This document shows, in pieces, positions 15,224 through 22,305 of a DNA stretch of 34,406 nucleotides (within the stretch, counting starts at the first letter, position 1; every line of letters begins with the position of its first letter). The notes beneath the pieces were generated by a model. The model was given only the letters and a program-made list of their open reading frames with translations, had not been told where the DNA came from and did no database searches. Position numbers and translations under genes: made by a program. This DNA comes from Bacillota bacterium (GTDB lineage Bacteria; Bacillota; Clostridia; TANB77; CAG-465): positions 1 through 34,406 of the forward strand of contig JAEWPS010000044.1 in the NCBI GenBank assembly GCA_023460515.1, given 5' to 3'.

Positions 15224-17608
15224 ATGAATGTTTCGCTTAATTGGCTTAAAGAATATGTTAATTTAGATGATAATTTAGAGATAAAAGAATTAACAGAAAG
15301 ACTTACTATGAGTGGTAGTAAGGTTGAAAAGTATGAAAAATATGGAGAGAAAACAGAAGGAGTATATACAGGTTTAGTAGAAAATATTAATAAACATCCT
15401 GAAGAAGACGGTTATAACATTGTAACTTTAAATTTAGGAGATAAGAAATATACTGCAATAGCTAAGATTCCAGATATTGAAGTTGGAGATATAGTTCCTG
15501 TAGCACTTCCTAATGCAAAAATAATTGGTAAAACTGTTAAAGAAGATATAATTAAAGGTATTAAATCTGAGTGTATGATTTGCCATATTTTAGATTTAGG
15601 ATTGACAAAAGAGAGTTTTCCAATAGTTAAAGCATCTGGACTTATATCATTTCCTAAAGATGTAAAAATAGGAGAAGATGTTTCAAATTTAATTGGTCTT
15701 GGTGATTATATAATTGAATTTGAAATTACTCCAAATAGATCAGATTGTTTATCTGTAGAAGGTTTAGCACGTGAACTTGCCGTTACTTTTGGTTTAGAAT
15801 GTAAACAATTATGGCAAGATAAAGACTTACATTTAAACTATGTTAAAGATATAGATGGAATTAATGTTAAAATAGAAACTGAAAATTGTAAAAAGTATGT
15901 TTTAAATGTAGCTAAAAATGTTAAAGTTACATCTTCGCCATTTGAAATGCAAGTAAAGCTAATGAAATCTGGATATTCTGTTATAAACAATATAGTAGAT
16001 ATAACTAATTTTGTTATGCTTGAAATGGGTCAACCACTTCATGCGTTTGATAAAGATATTTTAACTGATTCAATAATAGTTAGACAAGCAAATGAAAAAG
16101 AAAAAATTATTACTTTAGACAAAGAAGAAAGAATTTTAACTAATAAGAACATGGTTATTGCAGATAATGAAAAGGTTGTTGCAATAGCTGGAGTTATGGG
16201 TGGATTAGATTCAGGTATTAGTAATAATACTAAATCTGTTGTAATAGAAGCAGCTAATTTTGTTAGAGGAAGTATAAGAAATACATCAAAAAAATTATTA
16301 CTAAGAACTGATGCTTCAGCTAAATATGAAAAAGGTCTTTCACCTGAGCTTACAGAATATGCAATGAATAGAGTATGTAACTTAATAAATTCATTAGGAA
16401 TTGGTGACATTTCATACGATGTTGTTAAAGTGGATAACTATAAGCAAAATGAATATAAACTAGAAATAGATTATGAAAAAATCAATAAAATTATTGGAAT
16501 AGAACTTGCTAATTTTGAAATAGATAATATATTGAATAAATTGAATTTAAAAGTAAATAATTGTATTTTAACAGTTCCATATTATAGAGAAGATATAAGA
16601 ATAACAGAAGATTTGGCTGAGGAAGTATCTCGTATATATGGATATGACAAATTACCTTCAACAATGCCAAATACGGCTGCTACATTTGGATACAAAACAG
16701 ATAAGCAAGTTTTTGAAGATAAAATAAGATCTTTAAGCTTATCTTCTGGTTTTAATGAAATATATACTTATACATTTTTTAGTTTAGATACTTTAGAAAA
16801 GGCTATAAGTAAAGATAATAAAAAATTATATAATCTTGTTAAACTTGAAAATCCGCTTAGTATAGATTTTGAATACATGAGAACTACAACTGTTCCGCAT
16901 ATGCTAGAGGCGTTAGAAAGAAACAATTTGAGAAAAAATACAGATGTTAAATTGTTTGACTTAGGCAAGGTGTTTTTAAATGCTGAAAATATATCTAAGA
17001 ATGAGTTGTGTGATGAGAAGTTACATTTGACCTTGGGGGCATATGGAGAAAATGTAGATTTTTATACATTGAAAGAAGTAATCAGTAACATTTTAGATAA
17101 TTTTAAAATAGAAACGGAAGTAGTAAGAAGCAAAGAAACATATTTACATCCTGGAATATCTGCAGATTTATTAGTAAATAATGAAGTGCTTGCAACTATG
17201 GGTAAAATAAATCCAAAAGTTATCAAAAACTATACACTGCCAGAAGATACATATATAGCAATCCTTTATATGGATAAAATATTTGCAAGCAAGAAGAATA
17301 AAATTAAGTATAAAGAGCTACCTAAATTCCCAGCTGTTGAAAGAGATATAGCTTTTATAATAAGCGAAGATGTACTTTCAGGTGATATTATTAAGGAAAT
17401 GAAAAATTTAAATAATGATATAGTTGAAAATGTTACTTTGTTTGATGTTTACCAAGGTAATCAAATTGATCAAGGCATGAAAAGTATGGCATATAGAATA
17501 AGACTTAGATCTAACAATAAAACTTTAGAAGAAAATGAAATATCTAATTTCATGGATAATTTATTAGATATGCTTGCTATTAAATTTAAAGCTGAAATAA
17601 GAAAATAA
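15224..17608 (+). CDS. pheT: Phenylalanyl-tRNA synthetase beta subunit
   Basis: PheT completes the alpha2-beta2 synthetase and carries tRNA recognition and mischarged-Tyr editing. The 794-aa product has the expected order: N-terminal module (MNVSLNWLKEYV), OB-fold tRNA-binding domain (about residues 39-150), B3/B4 editing domain with MGQPLHAFD (His273) and VIEAANF, B5 domain ending EEVSRIYGYDKLPST, the catalytic-like core, and the C-terminal ferredoxin-fold anticodon-binding domain (FPAVERDIAFII to the end). The OB domain is atypical: the usual HPNADKL is HPEEDGY, and the IVCGAPN-type loop reads TAIAKIPDIEVGD, suggesting weaker or different RNA binding there. It is translated behind GTAGGAAG after pheS. 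Confidence 0.95.
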   Translation: MNVSLNWLKEYVNLDDNLEIKELTERLTMSGSKVEKYEKYGEKTEGVYTGLVENINKHPEEDGYNIVTLNLGDKKYTAIAKIPDIEVGDIVPVALPNAKIIGKTVKEDIIKGIKSECMICHILDLGLTKESFPIVKASGLISFPKDVKIGEDVSNLIGLGDYIIEFEITPNRSDCLSVEGLARELAVTFGLECKQLWQDKDLHLNYVKDIDGINVKIETENCKKYVLNVAKNVKVTSSPFEMQVKLMKSGYSVINNIVDITNFVMLEMGQPLHAFDKDILTDSIIVRQANEKEKIITLDKEERILTNKNMVIADNEKVVAIAGVMGGLDSGISNNTKSVVIEAANFVRGSIRNTSKKLLLRTDASAKYEKGLSPELTEYAMNRVCNLINSLGIGDISYDVVKVDNYKQNEYKLEIDYEKINKIIGIELANFEIDNILNKLNLKVNNCILTVPYYREDIRITEDLAEEVSRIYGYDKLPSTMPNTAATFGYKTDKQVFEDKIRSLSLSSGFNEIYTYTFFSLDTLEKAISKDNKKLYNLVKLENPLSIDFEYMRTTTVPHMLEALERNNLRKNTDVKLFDLGKVFLNAENISKNELCDEKLHLTLGAYGENVDFYTLKEVISNILDNFKIETEVVRSKETYLHPGISADLLVNNEVLATMGKINPKVIKNYTLPEDTYIAILYMDKIFASKKNKIKYKELPKFPAVERDIAFIISEDVLSGDIIKEMKNLNNDIVENVTLFDVYQGNQIDQGMKSMAYRIRLRSNNKTLEENEISNFMDNLLDMLAIKFKAEIRK

Positions 17609-17633
17609 TTATAGTTATATAAGAGGTGATATA

Positions 17634-19253
17634 ATGAAAGAAATTTTCAGATTAAAATATTCAGTTGTTTTACTTTTAATTCTTGTACTTGCAGTAATTA
17701 CTTTTGTAAATTTACCTAGCAAATCAAGAGAAGTAACATCACTAGTAATATTTGGAGACAATATTCAAACTGATTTTAAACCGTTTATTGAAAATGGTGG
17801 AATATATATATCTTCTGATACAATTGGTAAAACTATTGATGAACATCTATTTTATGATAATATAGCATCAAAAGTTATAGTTACAACAAAATCGGATGTT
17901 GCTAAATTTAAAGTTGGAGAGAAAAAAGTTAATTTAAATTTAGAATATAAAGATACTCAAAATGAAGTTAAAATTGTGGGACAAAAAGTATACATACCTA
18001 TAAACATTCTCCAAGATCTATATGATATAGATGTTTTTTATAACGAAGAATTAAACTCTATCGTTATAGATAGAAAAACTAATGTAGAAGGTAATATATT
18101 AAATAATAAAGTTTATGTTTATTCAGATATAAAAACTGATTCACAAATTTTAGCTACACTTAGTAAAGATGATAAAGTAATTGCTTATGTAGATAATCTT
18201 AAACATAATAGATGGATTAAAGTAAAAACAAATGATAATATAGTAGGTTATATATTTAAAGATTCTGCTTTATTAAAAGAAATAGAATCTGTAGATACTG
18301 TAGAACCTAAAAAAGATAAGGTTGTTATGTTTTGGCAATATGGAAATAGTTTAAATACTTTAGAAAATTCGAAAGTTAATATAGTAAATGTTGTATCACC
18401 AACCCTATATGAATTGAAAAATTCTACAGGAGATGTAAATAGTAAATCCGCAACGTCCTATGTAAATAAGGCGAAAAGTTTAGGATATAAAGTTTGGCCA
18501 ATAATTACTAATGGTATTGATTCTGTAAGTTATTCGCCAACAGATACTTCACTTCTTATGAATAGTGAATCTGCAAGAGAAAATCTAATTAAAAACATAC
18601 TTAATATTTTGAAAAACGATAATTTAGATGGTATAAATATAGATTTTGAAAACATGAAAGTTGATGATAGAGAGCTATATACCCAATTTATACGTGAACT
18701 TGCGCCTTTAGTTAGAAAACAAAATAAAGTTTTATCTGTGGATATGTACTTTGTTGCATATGTAGACAGAAAAGGTGTGGGAGAAGCTGCAGATTATACA
18801 GTTCTTATGGGATATGATCAAAGAGGAAACTGGTCAAATTCTAGTGGATCCATTTCAGAAGTTTCATGGGTTGAAGGTAATATCAAATCATTAATTGATG
18901 ATTCGAAAATATCAGAAGAAAAAATTATATTAGGTGTTCCGTTTTATACAAGATTATGGACTGAAAAATCTGGTATAAGTAAACCAACAACTAGCGTATA
19001 TACAATTAAAGATGCAGCTAAATACATTAGTAATAATAAGTTGAAGCCTACTTATGATGAAAAGTCTGGTCAAAACTATGTTGAATATACTAAAGGTGAT
19101 TTAACATATAAAATGTGGATTGAAGATAATACTTCTATGAAAAATAGAGTAAATTTAATAAATACATATGGATTAGCAGGTCTAGCTGGATGGCAAAAAG
19201 GTTTTGAAACAGAAGATATTTGGAAAACAATAGAAGAAAATCTTACTAAATAA
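17634..19253 (+). CDS. Membrane-anchored GH18 glycoside hydrolase (SleL/YaaH-like) with copper-amine-oxidase-like and SH3 domains
   Basis: This 539-aa protein has an uncleaved N-terminal helix (YSVVLLLILVLAVITFV). A copper-amine-oxidase-N-like beta domain (about residues 35-150) follows, then a bacterial SH3 domain (about 155-215, with VYVYSDIK and GYIF), and a GH18 barrel (about 228-539). The catalytic signature is DGINIDFE with general acid Glu339 and Asp337; the first of the three acidic residues is Asn335 instead of Asp. Family members include spore cortex-fragment N-acetylglucosaminidases such as SleL, and vegetative chitinase-like enzymes. No LysM domain is present, unlike Bacillus SleL. 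It lies 25 bases after pheT with an AGAGGTGAT ribosome binding site and no promoter seen, so it appears to be transcribed with pheST. It probably cleaves peptidoglycan glycans outside the membrane. Confidence 0.85.
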   Translation: MKEIFRLKYSVVLLLILVLAVITFVNLPSKSREVTSLVIFGDNIQTDFKPFIENGGIYISSDTIGKTIDEHLFYDNIASKVIVTTKSDVAKFKVGEKKVNLNLEYKDTQNEVKIVGQKVYIPINILQDLYDIDVFYNEELNSIVIDRKTNVEGNILNNKVYVYSDIKTDSQILATLSKDDKVIAYVDNLKHNRWIKVKTNDNIVGYIFKDSALLKEIESVDTVEPKKDKVVMFWQYGNSLNTLENSKVNIVNVVSPTLYELKNSTGDVNSKSATSYVNKAKSLGYKVWPIITNGIDSVSYSPTDTSLLMNSESARENLIKNILNILKNDNLDGINIDFENMKVDDRELYTQFIRELAPLVRKQNKVLSVDMYFVAYVDRKGVGEAADYTVLMGYDQRGNWSNSSGSISEVSWVEGNIKSLIDDSKISEEKIILGVPFYTRLWTEKSGISKPTTSVYTIKDAAKYISNNKLKPTYDEKSGQNYVEYTKGDLTYKMWIEDNTSMKNRVNLINTYGLAGLAGWQKGFETEDIWKTIEENLTK

Positions 19254-19280
19254 TAAATTAATATAATTGATATAATAATA

Positions 19281-19320
19281 TATAATTCCTACATTTATTT
19301 TTAAAATGTGGGAATTATAT
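19281..19320 (+). terminator. 16-bp inverted repeat between the GH18 and phosphoesterase genes
   Basis: TATAATTCCTACATTT (19281-19296) pairs with the matching arm ending at 19319, with one G-U pair. No T run follows, and the repeat ends about eight bases before the next ribosome binding site AGGGGA (19328-19333). It may terminate, or it may control access to that site. Confidence 0.5.
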
Positions 19321-19338
19321 AGACTATAGGGGAATAAT

Positions 19339-20238
19339 ATGATTTTAATAATAATATTACTAATTTTTATAACAGTTTTTATATTATATGTTATATTAGA
19401 TAATTATAATGTAAAAGTAAAATATACCAATGTATATATAGATAATTTACCTGAGGAATTTAATGATTATACAATATTACAAATGACAGACTTACATTCT
19501 AAAGAATTTGGTAAAATATTATATGACAAAATAAATAATATAAATTATGATATGATTGTGTTTACAGGAGATATGATGAATAACAAAGATTATAATATGA
19601 AATCTTTAGTAAATCTTATTAATAACATAAAAAACAAAGAATTAATGATTTATGTTGATGGTAATAATGGACCAAAAACATATGATTTTGAAAATAATAA
19701 AGTTACAAAATTTGGTTTGAAAATTGAGTCGTTAGGATGTACCTTGCTTAAGGATACTTACTGTTTAGAAAAGGAAAACTCAAAAATATGGTTATCTAAC
19801 TTTGATATAGCTACTAACATGTTTTACTATAGGAAAAAATTCTATTACGAAGATAAATTCAAACAAAAATTTTCTCATATTGGTGATTTTGTAAGTATAG
19901 GTATTGGACATGAACCAGTTAATAAAAATGTGGTAAAGGTTATATCAAGTAATAAAATAAAAAATTTTAAATATGATTTAATTATAGCGGGACACTATCA
20001 TGGTGGTCAGATTAGAATACCATTTTATGGAGCATTAATTATTCCAGCCAAAAGTCCAAAGGAATCAATTTTTCCAGATCAGGATATTGTATCAGGATTG
20101 TATAAATATCAGCATGTTAGTCAATATGTGAGTCCAGGACTTGGTGCAAGTAAAAGAATTCCTTTCCTTAATTTTAGACTGTTTAATACTCCACAAATAG
20201 ATGTAATTAAGTTAACTAAAAGTGTTGACACAAATTAA
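19339..20238 (+). CDS. Membrane-anchored calcineurin-like metallophosphoesterase (YkuE/YaeI-type), altered GNH motif
   Basis: The 299-aa protein has an N-terminal membrane helix (about residues 1-20) and a calcineurin-like phosphoesterase domain on the outer face. The metal motifs are D51-x-H53 in QMTDLHS, GD at 77-78, H191 in GHEP, and GHYHGGQ with H219 and H221. The motif normally read GNHE/D is DGNNGP: Asn109 is kept, but the catalytic His is Asn110. Relatives such as YaeI act on lipid-linked phosphates. All metal ligands seem intact, so metal binding should persist, with activity possibly changed. There is no clear promoter directly upstream; read-through from the GH18 gene is possible. 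Start: ATG 19339 behind AGGGGA. Confidence 0.85.
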   Translation: MILIIILLIFITVFILYVILDNYNVKVKYTNVYIDNLPEEFNDYTILQMTDLHSKEFGKILYDKINNINYDMIVFTGDMMNNKDYNMKSLVNLINNIKNKELMIYVDGNNGPKTYDFENNKVTKFGLKIESLGCTLLKDTYCLEKENSKIWLSNFDIATNMFYYRKKFYYEDKFKQKFSHIGDFVSIGIGHEPVNKNVVKVISSNKIKNFKYDLIIAGHYHGGQIRIPFYGALIIPAKSPKESIFPDQDIVSGLYKYQHVSQYVSPGLGASKRIPFLNFRLFNTPQIDVIKLTKSVDTN

Positions 20239-20314
20239 ATAAGAGATTAATATGTAAAAATAGAACAAATTTACATTTATTTGTACAAATATTTTGCAAA
20301 TTAACATAAAACTC

Positions 20315-20343
20315 TTGCTTTTTGAGTATATATAGTATATAAT
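20315..20343 (+). promoter_or_regulatory. Sigma-A promoter of the rimP-nusA-infB operon
   Basis: TTGCTT (20315-20320), a 17-base spacer and a perfect TATAAT (20338-20343). The leader of about 60 bases contains a hairpin, ATGAGGGG (20362-20369) with CCTCTCAT (20380-20387). A TTGACA in its loop (20371-20376) stands 17 bases before TATATG and could be a weak second promoter. Confidence 0.65.
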
Positions 20344-20409
20344 ATAAACATAAAATTTATGATGAGGGGGTTGACAAATCCTCTCATTTACTGTATATGA
20401 AAGTTTGAG

Positions 20410-20955
20410 GTGAGTAATATTACAAACAAAGTTATAAATGAAATTGAAAAGGTAATTGAAAAAGATATAGCAGATTTAGGCTTTGCTGTTGAATATGTTG
20501 AATATATAAACGAATTTGGTAATAACATTTTAAGAGTAGTTATAGATAAATTAAACGGTAAAGTAGATATAGAAGATTGTGAAACAATAAGTAGAAAAAT
20601 TGAAGATAAAATAGATAAGTTAATGAAAGAAAATAAAGAATATGTTTTGGAAGTTTCATCTGCAGGAATGGAAAGACAGCTTAAAAGTTTGAAATTATAT
20701 AAAAAATATATTGGACATGACATTTCAATTAAATTATTTAAAAAAACAGACATAATGAAAGATGTAAAATTAAAAGAATTTGATGCAAAATTAATTAACT
20801 TAGATGAGGAAAAAAATATAATAACAGTTAAGAAAAACATATCAAATATAGATGTTACTTTTAATATTGAAATAAAAGATATAGCATCTGCACACACAGT
20901 TTTTGATTATGATAAAATGTTTAAAGAGAGTAAAAAAGAGAAAGGTGGAATATAA
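20410..20955 (+). CDS. rimP: Ribosome maturation factor RimP
   Basis: RimP assists assembly of the 30S subunit. The 181-aa product shows the N-terminal alpha/beta domain (LGFAVEYVEYINEFGNNILRV), the conserved DCETISRKIEDKID and YVLEVSSAGMERQLK (family form YxLEVSSPGLDRPL), and a C-terminal SH3-like domain. The first possible conventional start is GTG 20410, but the strong TGAGGTGA (20406-20413) covers that codon and lies 5 bases before an in-frame ATT at 20419. The true start may therefore be ATT. It heads the standard rimP-nusA-rnpM-infB-rbfA operon, ending four bases before nusA. Confidence 0.92.
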   Translation: MSNITNKVINEIEKVIEKDIADLGFAVEYVEYINEFGNNILRVVIDKLNGKVDIEDCETISRKIEDKIDKLMKENKEYVLEVSSAGMERQLKSLKLYKKYIGHDISIKLFKKTDIMKDVKLKEFDAKLINLDEEKNIITVKKNISNIDVTFNIEIKDIASAHTVFDYDKMFKESKKEKGGI

Positions 20956-20958
20956 AAA

Positions 20959-22029
20959 ATGAAAAGTGAAAAAGTTAGTGCTAAAGAATTAATCAACGCT
21001 TTAGATGAAATTTATATGGACAAAGGAATAACAAAAGAGTATTTAATAGAATCATTAAAAATGGCTTTAGAGGCTGCATACAAAAAAAACTATGATACTA
21101 ATGAAACAGTTATAGTTGATCTTAATGAAGATAAAGGTGATATAAAAATATTTGCTGTTAAAACTGTTGTTAATGAAGTGGTAGATAAAAACCTAGAAAT
21201 CTCTTTAGAAGAAGCTAAAACAGTGACTAAAAGAGCTAAAATAGGGGATACTATAAACATTGAAGTAACTCCAAAAAACTTCGGTAGAATAGCTGCTGCA
21301 GCTGGTAAACAAATCATAGTACAAAGATTAAGAGAAGCAGAAAGAGATTTAGTTTTTTCACAATATAGCGACAAAGAAGGTCAAATAGTTATTGGTGTAG
21401 TTCAAAGAGCAGATAAATTTGGTACAATTGTTGATTTAGGAAAAGTTGAAGCATTAATACCAGAAAAAGAACAAGTAAAAAAAGATAATTTTAATTCTCA
21501 TGATAGAATAAAAGCTTATGTATTAAGCGTAACTGCTAATGGAAAATATGGTCCACAAGTTATACTTTCTAGAAAAGATCCTAATTTTGTGAAAAAGTTA
21601 TTTGAACTTGAAGTTCCAGAAGTTGCTGATGGAATAGTAGAAATTAAAGGTATTGCACGTGAGGCTGGTAGCAGAACTAAAATAGCAGTATATACTGAAG
21701 ATGAAAATATAGATCCAGTAGGAGCTTGTGTAGGTAAAAAAGGTATAAGAATTCAACCAATAATTCAAGAATTATCTGGCGAAAGAATAGATGTAATACC
21801 TTACAGTGATGATTTGCCAAGTTTTATTATTAATGCTTTATCTCCAGCTGAAGTTTTAGCAATAGATATAAACGATGAGGAAAAAATAGCAACAGTTGTT
21901 GTTCCTGACGAAGCTTTATCGTATGCTATAGGTAGTGGTGGTCAAAACGTAAGACTTGCTGCTATACTTACAGGATGGAAAATAGATATTAAGACAGAAA
22001 CAAGTGTTAAAGAGAACATAGTAGAGTAG
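20959..22029 (+). CDS. nusA: Transcription termination/antitermination factor NusA
   Basis: NusA binds RNA polymerase and modulates pausing, termination and antitermination. The 356-aa length is typical of Bacillota, which lack the C-terminal acidic repeats of enterobacteria. Domains: N-terminal polymerase-binding domain (about residues 1-125), S1 (about 130-200, IVIGVVQRADKFGTIVDLG), KH1 (about 205-275, with VGACVGKKGIRIQPI) and KH2 (about 280-345, with YAIGSGGQNVRLAA). Both KH loops keep their glycine-rich motif. The gene ends directly at the ribosome binding site of rnpM. Confidence 0.97.
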   Translation: MKSEKVSAKELINALDEIYMDKGITKEYLIESLKMALEAAYKKNYDTNETVIVDLNEDKGDIKIFAVKTVVNEVVDKNLEISLEEAKTVTKRAKIGDTINIEVTPKNFGRIAAAAGKQIIVQRLREAERDLVFSQYSDKEGQIVIGVVQRADKFGTIVDLGKVEALIPEKEQVKKDNFNSHDRIKAYVLSVTANGKYGPQVILSRKDPNFVKKLFELEVPEVADGIVEIKGIAREAGSRTKIAVYTEDENIDPVGACVGKKGIRIQPIIQELSGERIDVIPYSDDLPSFIINALSPAEVLAIDINDEEKIATVVVPDEALSYAIGSGGQNVRLAAILTGWKIDIKTETSVKENIVE

Positions 22030-22038
22030 GTGATATAT

Positions 22039-22302
22039 TTGACTCCAACAAGATGCTGCAGTTTATGCAGGAAAAGAAATAGTAAAGAAAATTTGTATAG
22101 GATAGTAGCGGATAATGGGTCAGCTATATTAGATGAAAAACAAAATATAAATTCTAGAGGAATGTATATTTGTAAAAACAAAAAATGTATAGAAAATTTT
22201 ATAAAGGTTATAGATAAATCTAAATTTAATTTAAAAATAAATATTGACAGAGATAGTTTGAAAAAAGTTTTAGAATTGTTATTAATTAGGATGGGGGAAT
22301 AA
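22039..22302 (+). CDS. rnpM: RNase P modulator RnpM (YlxR)
   Basis: YlxR, recently named RnpM, is a small RNA-binding protein reported to bind the RNase P RNA and modulate its activity. The product is 87 aa from TTG 22039. The family signature RCCSLCRKRNSKENLYRIV appears at the N-terminus, and SRGMYICKNKKCI corresponds to the usual GRGAYVCxxxxC. I prefer TTG 22039 because AGGTGA (22028-22033) is 5 bases before it; GTG 22030 lies inside that site. The nusA stop and the rnpM ribosome binding site overlap, so translation is likely coupled. The L7Ae-like ylxQ gene, often next in Bacillota, is absent. Confidence 0.9.
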   Translation: MTPTRCCSLCRKRNSKENLYRIVADNGSAILDEKQNINSRGMYICKNKKCIENFIKVIDKSKFNLKINIDRDSLKKVLELLLIRMGE

Positions 22303-22305
22303 ATT

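Noticed and set aside
20359..20400. 13-codon leader peptide (ATG ATG AGG ... TGA) before rimP
   Set aside because: No ribosome binding site precedes it and it has no run of regulatory codons; it overlaps a leader hairpin and is probably chance.
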